This document shows, one piece after another, positions 10,601 through 19,798 of a stretch of 64,000 nucleotides of DNA. Every line of letters starts with the position of its first letter. The stretch's first letter is position 1. The stretch spans positions 186,001 through 250,000 of the forward strand of contig BGKB01000090.1 of NCBI GenBank assembly GCA_003116975.1, in the 5' to 3' direction. The stretch is from Aurantiochytrium sp. KH105 (Eukaryota > Sar > Bigyra > Thraustochytrida > Thraustochytriidae). The translations under genes were made by a program, and so were the position numbers. The notes beneath the pieces were generated by a model that saw only the letters and a program-made list of their open reading frames with translations, had not been told where the DNA came from and searched no databases.

Positions 10601-12565
10601 CGTGGATTCTCCACTTGTGCCGCGCCATACCGCACTTGCGCCGCTGTCCCGTGATGCGCCGCCAGCACCTCGCGTCGCACACTGGACCCGCACGCCGCGT
10701 CCCGTCTACACCGCGCCGGGGACGCGCGGAGAATGGGTGGCGTCCGAAGATTCCCTCCCTCCGCCGGGTCCCTTACGGCATCCACACATGCGTTCGCATG
10801 CGTTCGTCGTGCACCAGACCCCGGGCCATCGCTTTTGCGCGCGCAACGGCACCGCTGAAGAAGACGCCGCGCGTGCGTTGACGAAACGGCGTATTAAATA
10901 CGCGTAAGCACGCCGAAACGGCGCGAGGCCGTTACGAGCCGCGCGGCGAGGAAATCGGCGCGGAAAAGTGGCAGTGGGCAGCCAATCATTTCCGCGCACG
11001 TAAGCATCTTCTCCTTTGCTTGAAAAAAGAAACAAACGAGGTCAGCGATGCGACGAACTCGAGCCACCCACCCGAGTTGACAGTGAATCAAATAAGCACG
11101 CAGAACCACCCACGGCCAACGGTCCTCGCGCTCCAAGTTCTCCTCTTCTTCGCTTCGCGGCCAGTCAGTCGTTCGGCCCGGGAAGGGAGCTCTTCTCAGG
11201 CTCGCTCGGCCAACCATGGCAAGTGGATCGACCGCGTCGCAGTCGCAGTCGCTGTCGCACTTGCATTGCTTTCAAGATCTCAAGTTGCGGCAACCAACGG
11301 GTTTCATCCCATTCACATCAAGAGATTCAAGACTTGGGAGAGAGACGAGTGGCCGCCGTCCCTCTTTCGCCGGGCTCGTACGAGCCAACGATTCAGGGAG
11401 CCACCGATTCGGGCGAGCCAGCCGCACCGCCGAGCACGCGAACCTGCGGCGCGAGGCGGCCATGCCGAGCCTCGCCTCGCACCGCCTCGCCAGCCACCAC
11501 ACGTCCGCCGAGAGGCCGGCCGGCTCCGCTGCTGGCAGTGGCCGCCCCGCTTGGCCTCGCGCGCCAGCCAGCGCAGGTCTTGGCGAAGGGGCGAGAAGGA
11601 GAACGTTACGCCTACCACGAGTGGTGGCCGGCTGCAGCTGCAGCTGCTGGCTGCTTTTGGTGGTGGCGGGCAAAAGATGGAGCTCTTTCTTCGCCAAGTC
11701 GGAGGCCGCCAGCGCAGCGCAGCGCTGGTGCTGGCAATAGCAGCAGCAGAGGGAAACGAATGGTGTTGTGGCGAGAATGATGCTTATGTTACGAATCGTG
11801 GACGGAGGAAGGACTGGCTGGGTTGGTGGGAGTCGCCATCGGCACGGCCGCCTGGCTGCCGCGACAGTCTGAAAGATGCTGTCGCTGCTGCTGATACCAA
11901 CAACGGGATGGATGGAACTGCAGCTGCAGCTGCTGCGTCGCCGCTGCCGCTGCAGCCAAAAAGGGTGTACAGCGGCAGGTTTGTGCCTTCTTCGCCTGCG
12001 TCAATGGGTGGAGTGGAAGCACTTGCAGAGCCTTGACGAGAAAAGAAACTCGTTGCGGCCTTGTCGTCCGTCCGTCCGTCCGCAGCCACCCCACTGGACT
12101 TGGCCGGCCGTCATGGCCGACCACGTCGGCCAAGTAGCTGATTTATTAGTAGTAGTACTACGCCGGAGCCAGCCACGGCCACCAGTGGTAAGATGGCCGC
12201 TGGTTCTTGCTGCCACTGCTGACTGTAGCTGGCCGTGACAATCGAATGAATGGATGGGCAGTTGAATGAGTCTCTGCAGAGAATGGCTCCGTCGCAGGCT
12301 GACTTAACTGGCTGGCTACCCGTTGGAGAAGCGAGTTACACAAAGAAGCACGAACTGACTTCGGAAACAAGGGGCCAGCAATGTCAAGTTCGATCGACGA
12401 TGGCCCGTGTCTCGTCACATCACCCACGCGCCACGGAAAGCTCGACTTTACAAAAGACGACTTCTCAGTGGTGGCCCCCAAAACCGCGCCCAATATCTCA
12501 CACCACATTACGTCCGGCCACGGCCACCACCAGCGGTCGGCTGCGGATGGGGTGGAGGGAACTGC

Positions 12566-12602
12566 TGGTTGGTTGGTTGGTTGGTGGGTGGGTGGGTGGG
12601 TT
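12566..12602 (+). repeat. (GGTT)n-(GGGT)n run, canonical G-quadruplex sequence
   Basis: GGTT repeats pass into GGGT repeats. At 12586-12600 there are four G3 tracts separated by single Ts, which is one of the most stable intramolecular quadruplex formats. It lies about 400 bases from the 3' end of the dynactin-like gene. Confidence 0.85.
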
Positions 12603-13004
12603 CGCCAGCAGTCGTGGCAGCAGCGCGCGCATTCTTCCCTGTGTTGGCCTTGAACACCGCAATATCTCCGCCGGACTTGGCTGCTTCAATCGGAAATAAT
12701 TCTCAGCAGTGGCAGTGGCTGTGGACACCTCAAATTGCGCGAGAGCGAGAAAGAAAGAAATAAAAAAAGGCCAGCGGCCTTTCTCACGGCCAGCGTTCGA
12801 CTGCAATCTTATTCTATCTTCTCGCCGGTCAAGCGTTCGTTTCGGACATCGAATGATACGATATACACTCATCTCTTGCCCTTCCCGGTCAAAGAGGCCA
12901 ACCCTCGGCAAAAGACTGTCGCTATCGGGAGCCAAAGACTTACGTCATTCTCATCTTGGTTGTTTCATCTATGCCCGCAAAACAAAGCGACTGACCGCGT
13001 CATT

Positions 13005-13514
13005 TCATGATTGTGCTGCTGCTGCTGATGATGATGACGATGACGATGATGATGATGATGACGCTAAGAGTGTGGCATTCACCGAGTCGATCCAGAGCGC
13101 GTAGTCGTGCACAAGCGCGCGCACCTGTTCGCTCACTTCCGACCTGCGCGCAACAAGCTTGGCGGTGGCCACCTCGCGCGCAAGAATTGCATCCGGGACA
13201 AGCGCGTCCTGATCAACAACGCCTGGGCTCGCAGCAAGCTTCTTGATCTCTTCGCATTGCGCATTCAACTCTTGCAATCGACGCGCTTGAAGCATGAGCA
13301 CCTCCGCGTCCGTCGCAAGGGCCGCAACTCGGAGCTGTTGCTCTTGCGTTTTAAGCCGAGCCGCCGCTAGCGCGGGTCGCTCTGACTCCACGTGCGCAAC
13401 TCGCGTAGCCAGCGCGTGCAGGCGCTCTGCGAGTCCCGCCCCGCCTGCCTGCTCCTCAGCCGCGAACCCCGCGCCCGCGATACGTCGCTCCAGCAGCGCC
13501 ACGCGTGACTCCAT
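13005..13514 (-). CDS. Dynactin subunit 3 (p24)-like coiled-coil protein
   Basis: 169 residues, almost entirely helical with heptad character. It opens with SRVALLERRIAG, like the VEELERWVYG start of animal dynactin p22/p24. Near residues 70-85 there is LQARRLQELNAQ (compare the family's VALLEQVNAL), and near residue 140 VHDYALWIDSVNATL. The order and spacing resemble DCTN3, a small coiled-coil subunit of the dynactin shoulder that supports dynein-driven transport. The length is close to the family's (about 186). The last 20 residues are a Ser run followed by Ala, encoded by a TCA/TCG trinucleotide repeat. The similarity is weak and read by eye, so a generic coiled-coil protein remains possible. 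Confidence 0.45.
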   Translation of the reverse strand: MESRVALLERRIAGAGFAAEEQAGGAGLAERLHALATRVAHVESERPALAAARLKTQEQQLRVAALATDAEVLMLQARRLQELNAQCEEIKKLAASPGVVDQDALVPDAILAREVATAKLVARRSEVSEQVRALVHDYALWIDSVNATLLASSSSSSSSSSSSAAAAQS

Positions 13515-15002
13515 CTTGAGCGAAATGCGCCGTCAACGTCGATTGCGTCGCTCTCGCCGCCGTCTCGGACGTTGCCACCGCCACCTTCGTCGTCGTTGCC
13601 GTCGTCGCCGCCGCCGCCGCTGTCGCCGCCACTCTTTCGCTTCGTCAGGACTTTGGCGAGCACGCCGACGTCGAGCCGACGGTTGGTCGTTCTTGCTCTT
13701 TGCTCGTTTGTATCTTTGCCAAGTCAGCAAATCACCCGGCCCATCCAGAAAGGCGCTTCAGCCCAAGACTTGAAAAGGCCTAACCCAGCGTGGGCGAGGT
13801 GAGGGCCGCCAAGCAAAGTGCGCGTCATCGCTTCAAAAACCTTGGAAAATCGACGCCTTGAAAAGAAGCGACGCCTTAGAATGGAAAGCTTGCCTCGAAG
13901 AAAAGCTTGCCTCAAAGAAGAGCATGAAAAGCTTGAAAGCTTGTCTCCATGAAAACTTTGCCTCAATGAAAAGCTTGCTTCTTTCAATGAAAAGCTTGCT
14001 TCTTTCAATGAAAAGCTTGCTTCTTTCAATGAAAAGCTTGCTTCTTTCAATGAAAAGCTTGCTTCTTTCAATGAAAAGCTTGCCTGTTTCAATGTAAAAG
14101 CCTGCCTCGTTGAAAAGCCTGTCTCGATGAAAAGCCTGTCTCGATGAAAAGCTTGTCTCGATGAAAAGTTTGCCTCGACAAGTCGTAAGAAACGACCGGT
14201 TTTGCTTGTCTTCACTTCATGCTAGCTTTCATTCTATGCTCACTTTGTTCGCTCTTGTGCGCCTTAAGAAGATAACGTACCGGGTGGGTATAATCTTGAT
14301 CTAGCCAATAAGTTAGAACGCTATAGAGAAAGCGAACAACTCCTGTAAGTCGAACTGGTTATTTACTATTTTGGAAAGCGACCAACGATCGCAGCCGAGC
14401 AGACCTTATCTTTCAGACCTCGCTCAGCATGATCGTATCAGCTCTGCCATTATTGCGATCGTCCTTCTTCGTCACGATGATGGCTCAGAGAGATCTGAGC
14501 AAGCCTGCTGCACAGACACCCTCCCTCTCAGACAGACCATCGTCGCACGTAACACCCCTCTGGTCCCAGGTGAAGGAAGAGGCCCAGAACAGCAACCGCG
14601 AGCGAACACATCCGTCCCTGCGTCATGGTTTGGTTAGTCAGTCAGCTGTTATTCATGCTGCTTCTTCTTTTTTTTCCTCGCGTCTGTTCTGTCCTGCTAG
14701 GCTAGGCCTAGTGTTACGACTCCGGTATTTGCAACAGGCATCTCGTCGCGTCGGCCCAGCAGAACAAGCTCGGGCCTCGCGCGCTGCGGCTGGCTGCGGC
14801 GCGGACGCGGGCCTGCGTCGCGGCGAGGTATCCCGCGCGCAGACGCGGCTTCGCGCGAGCCACGCGCGGGCGACACCGGCGGCCGCAAGCGCGAGTGGAG
14901 ACAGAGGCCGGCGAGAGAGGGGGAAAAAGGACGCCCGGATCGTGGCCGATTCGCCGCCCTCGCGGACGCGTGCGCGCTCGCTCGCGCGCGGCGGGATCTC
15001 GC
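13515..15002. other. Divergent 1.5-kb intergenic region
   Basis: It lies between the divergently transcribed dynactin-like and coiled-coil genes and should hold both promoters. It includes the AAAGCTTG minisatellite and a TAGGCCTA-type palindrome near 14700. No other gene is supported. Confidence 0.6.
13840..14180. repeat. AAAGCTTG-core minisatellite (21-bp and 17-bp units)
   Basis: Six near-identical 21-base units start at 13966, 13987, 14008, 14029, 14050 and 14071, each containing ATGAAAAGCTTGC. They are flanked by shorter, more diverged units, three of them spaced 17 bases near 14127-14161. Because 21 is divisible by three, both strands stay open through the array (MKSLLLS on +, SLKEASF on -), but I consider this incidental. 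Confidence 0.95.
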
Positions 15003-16214
15003 ATGGGCGACGCGAGCGGCGAGGGCCTGCGGCTCATCGCGGCTCACCTCGCCAAGGTCAAACTCGAGTTTGCGGAGCGCGAGTACGCCGCCAAGAGCCG
15101 GATCGGCAACCTCGAACACGAACTCGACGACACGCTCTTGCGACTCGAGGAGGCCACCAAGGACGTCGCCAACTACCAGGCCCAGGTCAAACAGCTACAG
15201 GGACAAAATACGTACAAGGCTCTCGTTCAAGAGCGCGAAAAATGGAAATCGCTAACCGACACCCTTCGCAAGGACAATCGAGCGCTCCGCGCCCAAATCG
15301 ATCAATTGCAGCACGGACAGCTACAAAAACCGTCAGATCAACAACAAACCGTCGAGAGCTCCGCAACAGCCTCATCAGAAACGGAATCAAGGACTCGCGT
15401 TGATGCAGAGGATGCGCAGCCAAAGCAGCCAAAGCAAATCGAAGAGTCCAAGACAAGCACTGGGCAGTCCTGGCCCATCGAATCTTCCTTGGACCCCTCT
15501 TCCTCTCCTTCCTCCTCCACAAACGACCTCTCCTTGCACGCAAGAAAGAGCTCCCCGGTAGCGCCTTTGGGAACGGCGCCTTCGGGAACGGCGCCTTCGG
15601 GAACGGCGCCTTCGGGAACGGCGCCTTCGGGAAGCCCCGCGGGTGATGGCAGCGTGAACCAAACGACGCAAGCTTCAGCCACAAAGCCTCTTTCGTCGCC
15701 GTCTGCAAGCTGGAATTCGTCGGGCTCCGGGGCGGAACCCGACCTTTTGTACCATCCCGCGCGGCGGCGCCAAGACTCCCTCACTGACCGTTCCGCTGAG
15801 CTCGTCCAACTTCGGTCCGAGATTAACTTTCTCAAGCACGAACTCGAGGACAAAAATGTAGAAATTAACGCGTTGCGGGCCAAGCTTGATCGCGAGCTCG
15901 AATTGAAATGGGAACGTAGTCACGGCGGATCATCCGGCGCAGACCCTGTCGCCCCTAATGGCGGGGGCGGCTGGAAGAGGTCCCTCTTTGAGAGCGTTGC
16001 CGAAGTTCTTGCGCCTTTCCCGCATGCCAGTGCCGAAGAAAACGATGCTGACGCAGATCAAGAGTCCCCAGAGCTCTACGACTACAATGGCAGCACCTAC
16101 GATAATGATCCACGAGCTGGTCACGACAAACGAATACCCACTTCAATCAATCATCAGGGAGGTAGCGCCCACGCCCACCACACAGATGCTGTCGTCGAAT
16201 CAGCGAGCTTTTGA
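15003..16214 (+). CDS. Coiled-coil protein of unknown function
   Basis: 403 residues from the ATG at 15003; an in-frame ATG at 14895 would add an Arg-rich leader. Residues about 10-100 form a long coiled coil (LEHELDDTLLRLEE, LRKDNRALRAQIDQLQ). A Ser/Gln/Thr-rich disordered middle contains four PSGTA pentapeptide repeats. A second coiled coil (INFLKHELEDKNVEIN) lies near 275-310. The C-terminus is acidic and Asn/Asp-rich. There is no membrane span, enzyme motif or zinc ligand set. The two coils separated by disorder suggest a scaffold or tether, but no family is recognised. Confidence 0.7.
   Translation: MGDASGEGLRLIAAHLAKVKLEFAEREYAAKSRIGNLEHELDDTLLRLEEATKDVANYQAQVKQLQGQNTYKALVQEREKWKSLTDTLRKDNRALRAQIDQLQHGQLQKPSDQQQTVESSATASSETESRTRVDAEDAQPKQPKQIEESKTSTGQSWPIESSLDPSSSPSSSTNDLSLHARKSSPVAPLGTAPSGTAPSGTAPSGTAPSGSPAGDGSVNQTTQASATKPLSSPSASWNSSGSGAEPDLLYHPARRRQDSLTDRSAELVQLRSEINFLKHELEDKNVEINALRAKLDRELELKWERSHGGSSGADPVAPNGGGGWKRSLFESVAEVLAPFPHASAEENDADADQESPELYDYNGSTYDNDPRAGHDKRIPTSINHQGGSAHAHHTDAVVESASF
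15571..15632 (+). repeat. 15-bp in-frame tandem repeat (PSGTA x4)
   Basis: The unit GAACGGCGCCTTCGG is repeated four times almost perfectly inside the coiled-coil gene. Each unit keeps frame and adds one PSGTA pentapeptide. It is a likely site of length variation between alleles. Confidence 0.95.
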
Positions 16215-17080
16215 AAAAAAATTATAAAAAGAAGAAGAAACCAAGCAAGCGAGCATGAAACCAAGCGGGATTGCTCTTCATCAAACACCCACTTTGTTTT
16301 TTTATAAATAAAAAAGGAAAGACGTAGGCTTATTCACGAGTCCGCTCAGCTGAACTTTGTTCTATTCTACTCTATTCCTTCTTGGAGGGCCTCGGGGCAC
16401 CCGGACGAAGAGCATGGACTCCAAAGGTGCATCGTTTTTTCAGCTCGTAACTTAGGGCCTTTGTTTAGCCCTCCCTACACATTCGTCGCGCTCTCCTACA
16501 GAGCAGGAAAAGGCAACTTATTACTTTGCATCTTTTACGTCAGCATAATACTTTGTGAATTCTTTCTTGGAAACTGTTTTCTCCATAGTCAACTATCTCT
16601 CTTCTCCTCGCCTCTCAAAACACAGGCAAAGAAAAGTTGTATTCTTGTTAATCGACCATGCCATCCATTCAAATGCGTCATGATCGATCAACAGAAGAAT
16701 ACGACCAATTAGCGAACCAAGTGGAACGAGCATCTTGCAAATCAATCAACCAAACAAGAACCAAGATAAAGAAATAAAAAAGGAGGGAACATCCATGCAA
16801 TGCATCATATCATCATCGCCTTCGGCGTCAGCGCGCTTCTTGCTCGCGCCGGCTGCCCCGCTACGACCAAAGGCCCCTCGGATCATTTGGCATTCAGCGG
16901 TACTCTACCCCCACGTGCAGGCAATACACGCACGTACGCGCACAAGCACGCACATGAGGATAGAGACTTTAAAAAAAAGGGGGGAGTTGGGGGTGGGGGA
17001 GAGAGGGAAAGGGAGAGAGGGGGGAAAGGAAAGAGAAAAGGGAAGGAAGAAAGGAGAAACAGTCACGAGCTCGCCCCCCT
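16215..17080. other. Convergent intergenic region
   Basis: 866 bases between the 3' ends of the coiled-coil gene and the V-ATPase H gene. It contains A/T-rich 3' sequence (16215-16330) suited to polyadenylation and a G-rich purine block at about 16979-17060 with several tracts of five or more Gs. No gene is seen. Confidence 0.6.
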
Positions 17081-18484
17081 TTAAGCCTTTACAGACTCCC
17101 AGTTCGTCACCATGATCTTGGAGCAGGCAATGAGAGCCTGCTTCTGGACCTCGGGGCTCTGGTGCGTGAGCAGCTGCATGATGGCATGCTTGCCGCCCTC
17201 CTTCTCCACAATGGCCTTGCCGTTGGGAAAATACTGCACAAAAAAGCCAAGATCAGAGGATGCGACCGCCACCGTCTCTGGGTCCTCGGACTTGAGAAGC
17301 TCAATAAGCTGCTTGATGGAAGAAAAGTTGTTGTGCTCGAACTTGAGCGCGTTCTCCTTCCAAAAGAGGTCCTCGTGCAGCATCGACTTGGTCAGCTTCT
17401 TGGAGAGGAGTTCCTGTGCGTGGCGTTCAAAGGTGCTGAGCACCTTAAAGTTGCGGCTCAGCGTCTCGTGCAGCCAGTCGAGGTTTGCGCGCATCTCAAC
17501 GTCCTTGACGTTCTTCTTGCTCGAGAGCTGGCCGAGGATCTTGGGGAGCTTGGCCTCAATCACCGCCTCGCACAAGGCCTGCTGATTGTCCGGGTTGAGC
17601 GCCAGCACGATGCGAATGGTCGCGAGCAAGAGGCGCGTCGTTGGCAGCCGCGGCTCCAGACGAAGCAGACGAACCAGCGTGCTCAGGCCAGCCTGGTCCA
17701 CGCGGGCCGCCGCCGACTCACTAAAGCACGACAGCCAAATGCAGAGCGCCAGCGTGTACTGTGTGTTGGCGCTCATATTGCTAAATCCCTGGTCTGCCAA
17801 GTCGAGCAGCATGATAATGCCCGCGCGGTGCTCGAAGGCACTGCGCATCGTGTGGTTCCGCAGCAGCACAGAGAGCGACTGCAGCGCCGCCATGAGCGAC
17901 TTCGACGCGAGGCGTCCGTCGCTCGTCAGGTCGTTGCAAATCGAGTTCAGGATCGTCTTGCCACCCTGCGACTCGGACGCGTGATCGCCGGCCACACTCA
18001 GCAGCATCGACGAGACGTAGCGGGCGCGGAGGCACACCATCTCGTCCTGGACCTCGAGCAGCTTGGCGAACTGGCTCGCGGCGGCGGCCTGCGGCGTCGG
18101 CGCGCCAGCAGGGGCATCGTCGGATCCAAGCAGGTCCGTGGGCTCGCCAGCGCCGCTAAAGATCGCCTTGGCACGCTTCGCCAGATCCGGCAGCAGGACC
18201 TTCTCCGCGAGCTGCACCGCGTACCGGAGCACGTTGGCGTCGCTCACGGCGCCCACGGTCTTGAGCAGGGCGGCGCCGAGGTCGGCGCCATTGTTGCCCT
18301 CGGCGAGCAATTCCGAGGTTGCGCGTTCATCCTGGCCCTCCACGGCCCGGATCGCGCTCACGTCGTGCGACGAGAGGCCGGCCGTGGACGCGACCGCGTT
18401 CCAGTCCGGGGCCTGCGCGTTCGCGCCCTCGGACTCCAGCACAAAGCTGCTCTCCTGGAACCTCGTGCCCTCGAAGGCCGCCAT
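17081..18484 (-). CDS. ATP6V1H: V-type H+-ATPase subunit H (VMA13/ATP6V1H)
   Basis: 467 residues, the normal length for this armadillo/HEAT-repeat regulatory subunit of the V1 sector, which couples V1 to V0 and silences free V1. The C-terminal domain is diagnostic: LHEDLFWKENALKFE, then IKQLIELLKSEDPETVAVA, DLGFFVQYFPNGKAIVEKEGGK, and the closing IMQLLTHQSPEV / MVTNWE. The N-terminal 300 residues are helical repeats, including LALCIWLSCFSESAAA. The start MAAFEGTRFQ is the first ATG of the frame. The enzyme acidifies vacuoles and endosomes. A 692-codon open frame runs on the opposite strand, but it is a codon-bias shadow. Confidence 0.93.
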   Translation of the reverse strand: MAAFEGTRFQESSFVLESEGANAQAPDWNAVASTAGLSSHDVSAIRAVEGQDERATSELLAEGNNGADLGAALLKTVGAVSDANVLRYAVQLAEKVLLPDLAKRAKAIFSGAGEPTDLLGSDDAPAGAPTPQAAAASQFAKLLEVQDEMVCLRARYVSSMLLSVAGDHASESQGGKTILNSICNDLTSDGRLASKSLMAALQSLSVLLRNHTMRSAFEHRAGIIMLLDLADQGFSNMSANTQYTLALCIWLSCFSESAAARVDQAGLSTLVRLLRLEPRLPTTRLLLATIRIVLALNPDNQQALCEAVIEAKLPKILGQLSSKKNVKDVEMRANLDWLHETLSRNFKVLSTFERHAQELLSKKLTKSMLHEDLFWKENALKFEHNNFSSIKQLIELLKSEDPETVAVASSDLGFFVQYFPNGKAIVEKEGGKHAIMQLLTHQSPEVQKQALIACSKIMVTNWESVKA

Positions 18485-19798
18485 CTTGACCGCCTCGCCT
18501 CGTCCGAGTCCTTCTTCACACGCGCGACGCCGGTCTCGGCCGCGAGCGGGGCGGACGCGGGGACGGGGGAAGCGGGGCGCGCGGCGGGCGGCGTGCGGCG
18601 GGTGTCACGAGCGCGCGCGCAGCGAGCTCCGGCGAGGCGAAGGAATGTCTGTCTGTCTGTCTGGATGGATGCTCCCGCGTTCAAATCGACGGCAATCACC
18701 GCCGCGCTCTCCGCCTCCGTCGGCCTCCTCGGCTCGGGGCGCAGGCGGCGGCGCGGACGCGGCTCCTGCGAGCGAGCGAGCGTGCGGGCGCGCGTGCGGG
18801 CGGGCGGGCGGGCGTGCGTGCGTGCTCGCGCGGGCGGGCGTGGTGCACGGGGCGGCGGGGAGGAAAGGATCTGCGCTGCTTGCAATGGCATGGAAATGCA
18901 CTGCAAGCCCGTGCTGCTTGGGCCGATGGTTTTCCCGCGGCCTTGGCGCGCAGTCGCCGCTGCTTGCGCGCCTTCGCCCGCCCCGCCGCGCTGCAGGCCC
19001 CGCCGCCCGCAGCGCCCGCCCATCCCTAAACCCGTATCAACCCGCGCGCCGCGCGCCCTTTCTCGCGCACACCCCTTGCTAAACCCGTATCTCCCGCGCC
19101 GCCGCGGATTCTTTCTGCCGCCGCAGCCACCGCCAAGCGCGCGGGGAGGGACTCCACCCAGCCGCGTTCTTGGGGCGTTCTTGGGGCGTTCTCGCGCGCG
19201 AGTGGACGCGCCGCATGTCCCGAGAAAGGTGCCAGGATAGGGCGCCGATATACATGGCTGGGAGCGGCGCCGGCTGCGCGTGCAAACTTGGTGTCGTGTC
19301 GCTCGTCTTCGAACTAAGGTCCAAGGTTCAAGGGCCGGCCGCGTCGGCCGGGAGAGAGGGAGCATCCGTGCCGAAAAGAGCCTCTGCGGGTCGAGGGGTG
19401 CTCGCTGACAAACTACATGAAAAAGAGGGGAGAAATTGCGTGTTGCTTTGAGGATGTGGGTCCGACGAGAGGATCGTCGGCGACGAGACCGACGTCGCCA
19501 AAAGCTTGACAGGCCATGAACGGGAAAAGAGGGCGTAAATATATACTATTGTTATAATGTGCAGCGAGCGACCTGTGAAGAGACGTGGATGCGTGCGCTT
19601 GGGCCAATGCATCTTTGGCGCTGCTAGCGCTTGTTGCTCTATCCATCCATACAAAAGCTTCAACACACGGGCAAAGAGACACTCAAGCTCTGTCAGACTG
19701 CGCCTTCAGAATCAAGATCAGAAAGGCCACTTCATTCAAATTCTCTAACTCATCAAAGCACCAAGGCAATTCAGTGTTTGCAACGCGCAAGCTTGACG
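18485..19798. other. 1.3-kb spacer upstream of V-ATPase H
   Basis: GC-rich probable promoter/leader of the V-ATPase gene. It includes two copies of TAAACCCGTATC (about 19026 and 19080) and two copies of CGTTCTTGGGG near 19160-19190. From 19400 it becomes the 3' flank of the K+ channel gene. No gene is supported. Confidence 0.55.

Larger units (their letters stand above)
9029..13004. other. 4-kb GC-rich spacer, no supportable gene
   Basis: It contains the probable promoter and leader of the ATP-grasp gene, including a (CTG) run. Purine-rich DNA follows at about 9300-9390, then inverted repeats near 10570-10900, GCAGCT palindromic runs near 11631 and 11918, and a G-quadruplex-type run at 12586. 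Several open frames of 200-340 codons occur, but they show no domains and heavy Arg/Ala/Ser composition. Confidence 0.6.

Noticed and set aside
11020-12036. 338-codon + frame, hydrophobic stretch near residue 75 like a signal peptide
   Set aside because: The hydrophobic stretch comes from a GTCGCA-type repeat, the rest is low complexity, and no homology is recognised. A transcript would be needed to revive it.
13855-14180. CRISPR-like regular repeats
   Set aside because: Units are contiguous without spacers and the genome is eukaryotic; this is a minisatellite.
17162-19240. 692-codon + frame antisense to V-ATPase H
   Set aside because: Codon-bias shadow; composition is Arg/His/Ala-rich and domain-free.
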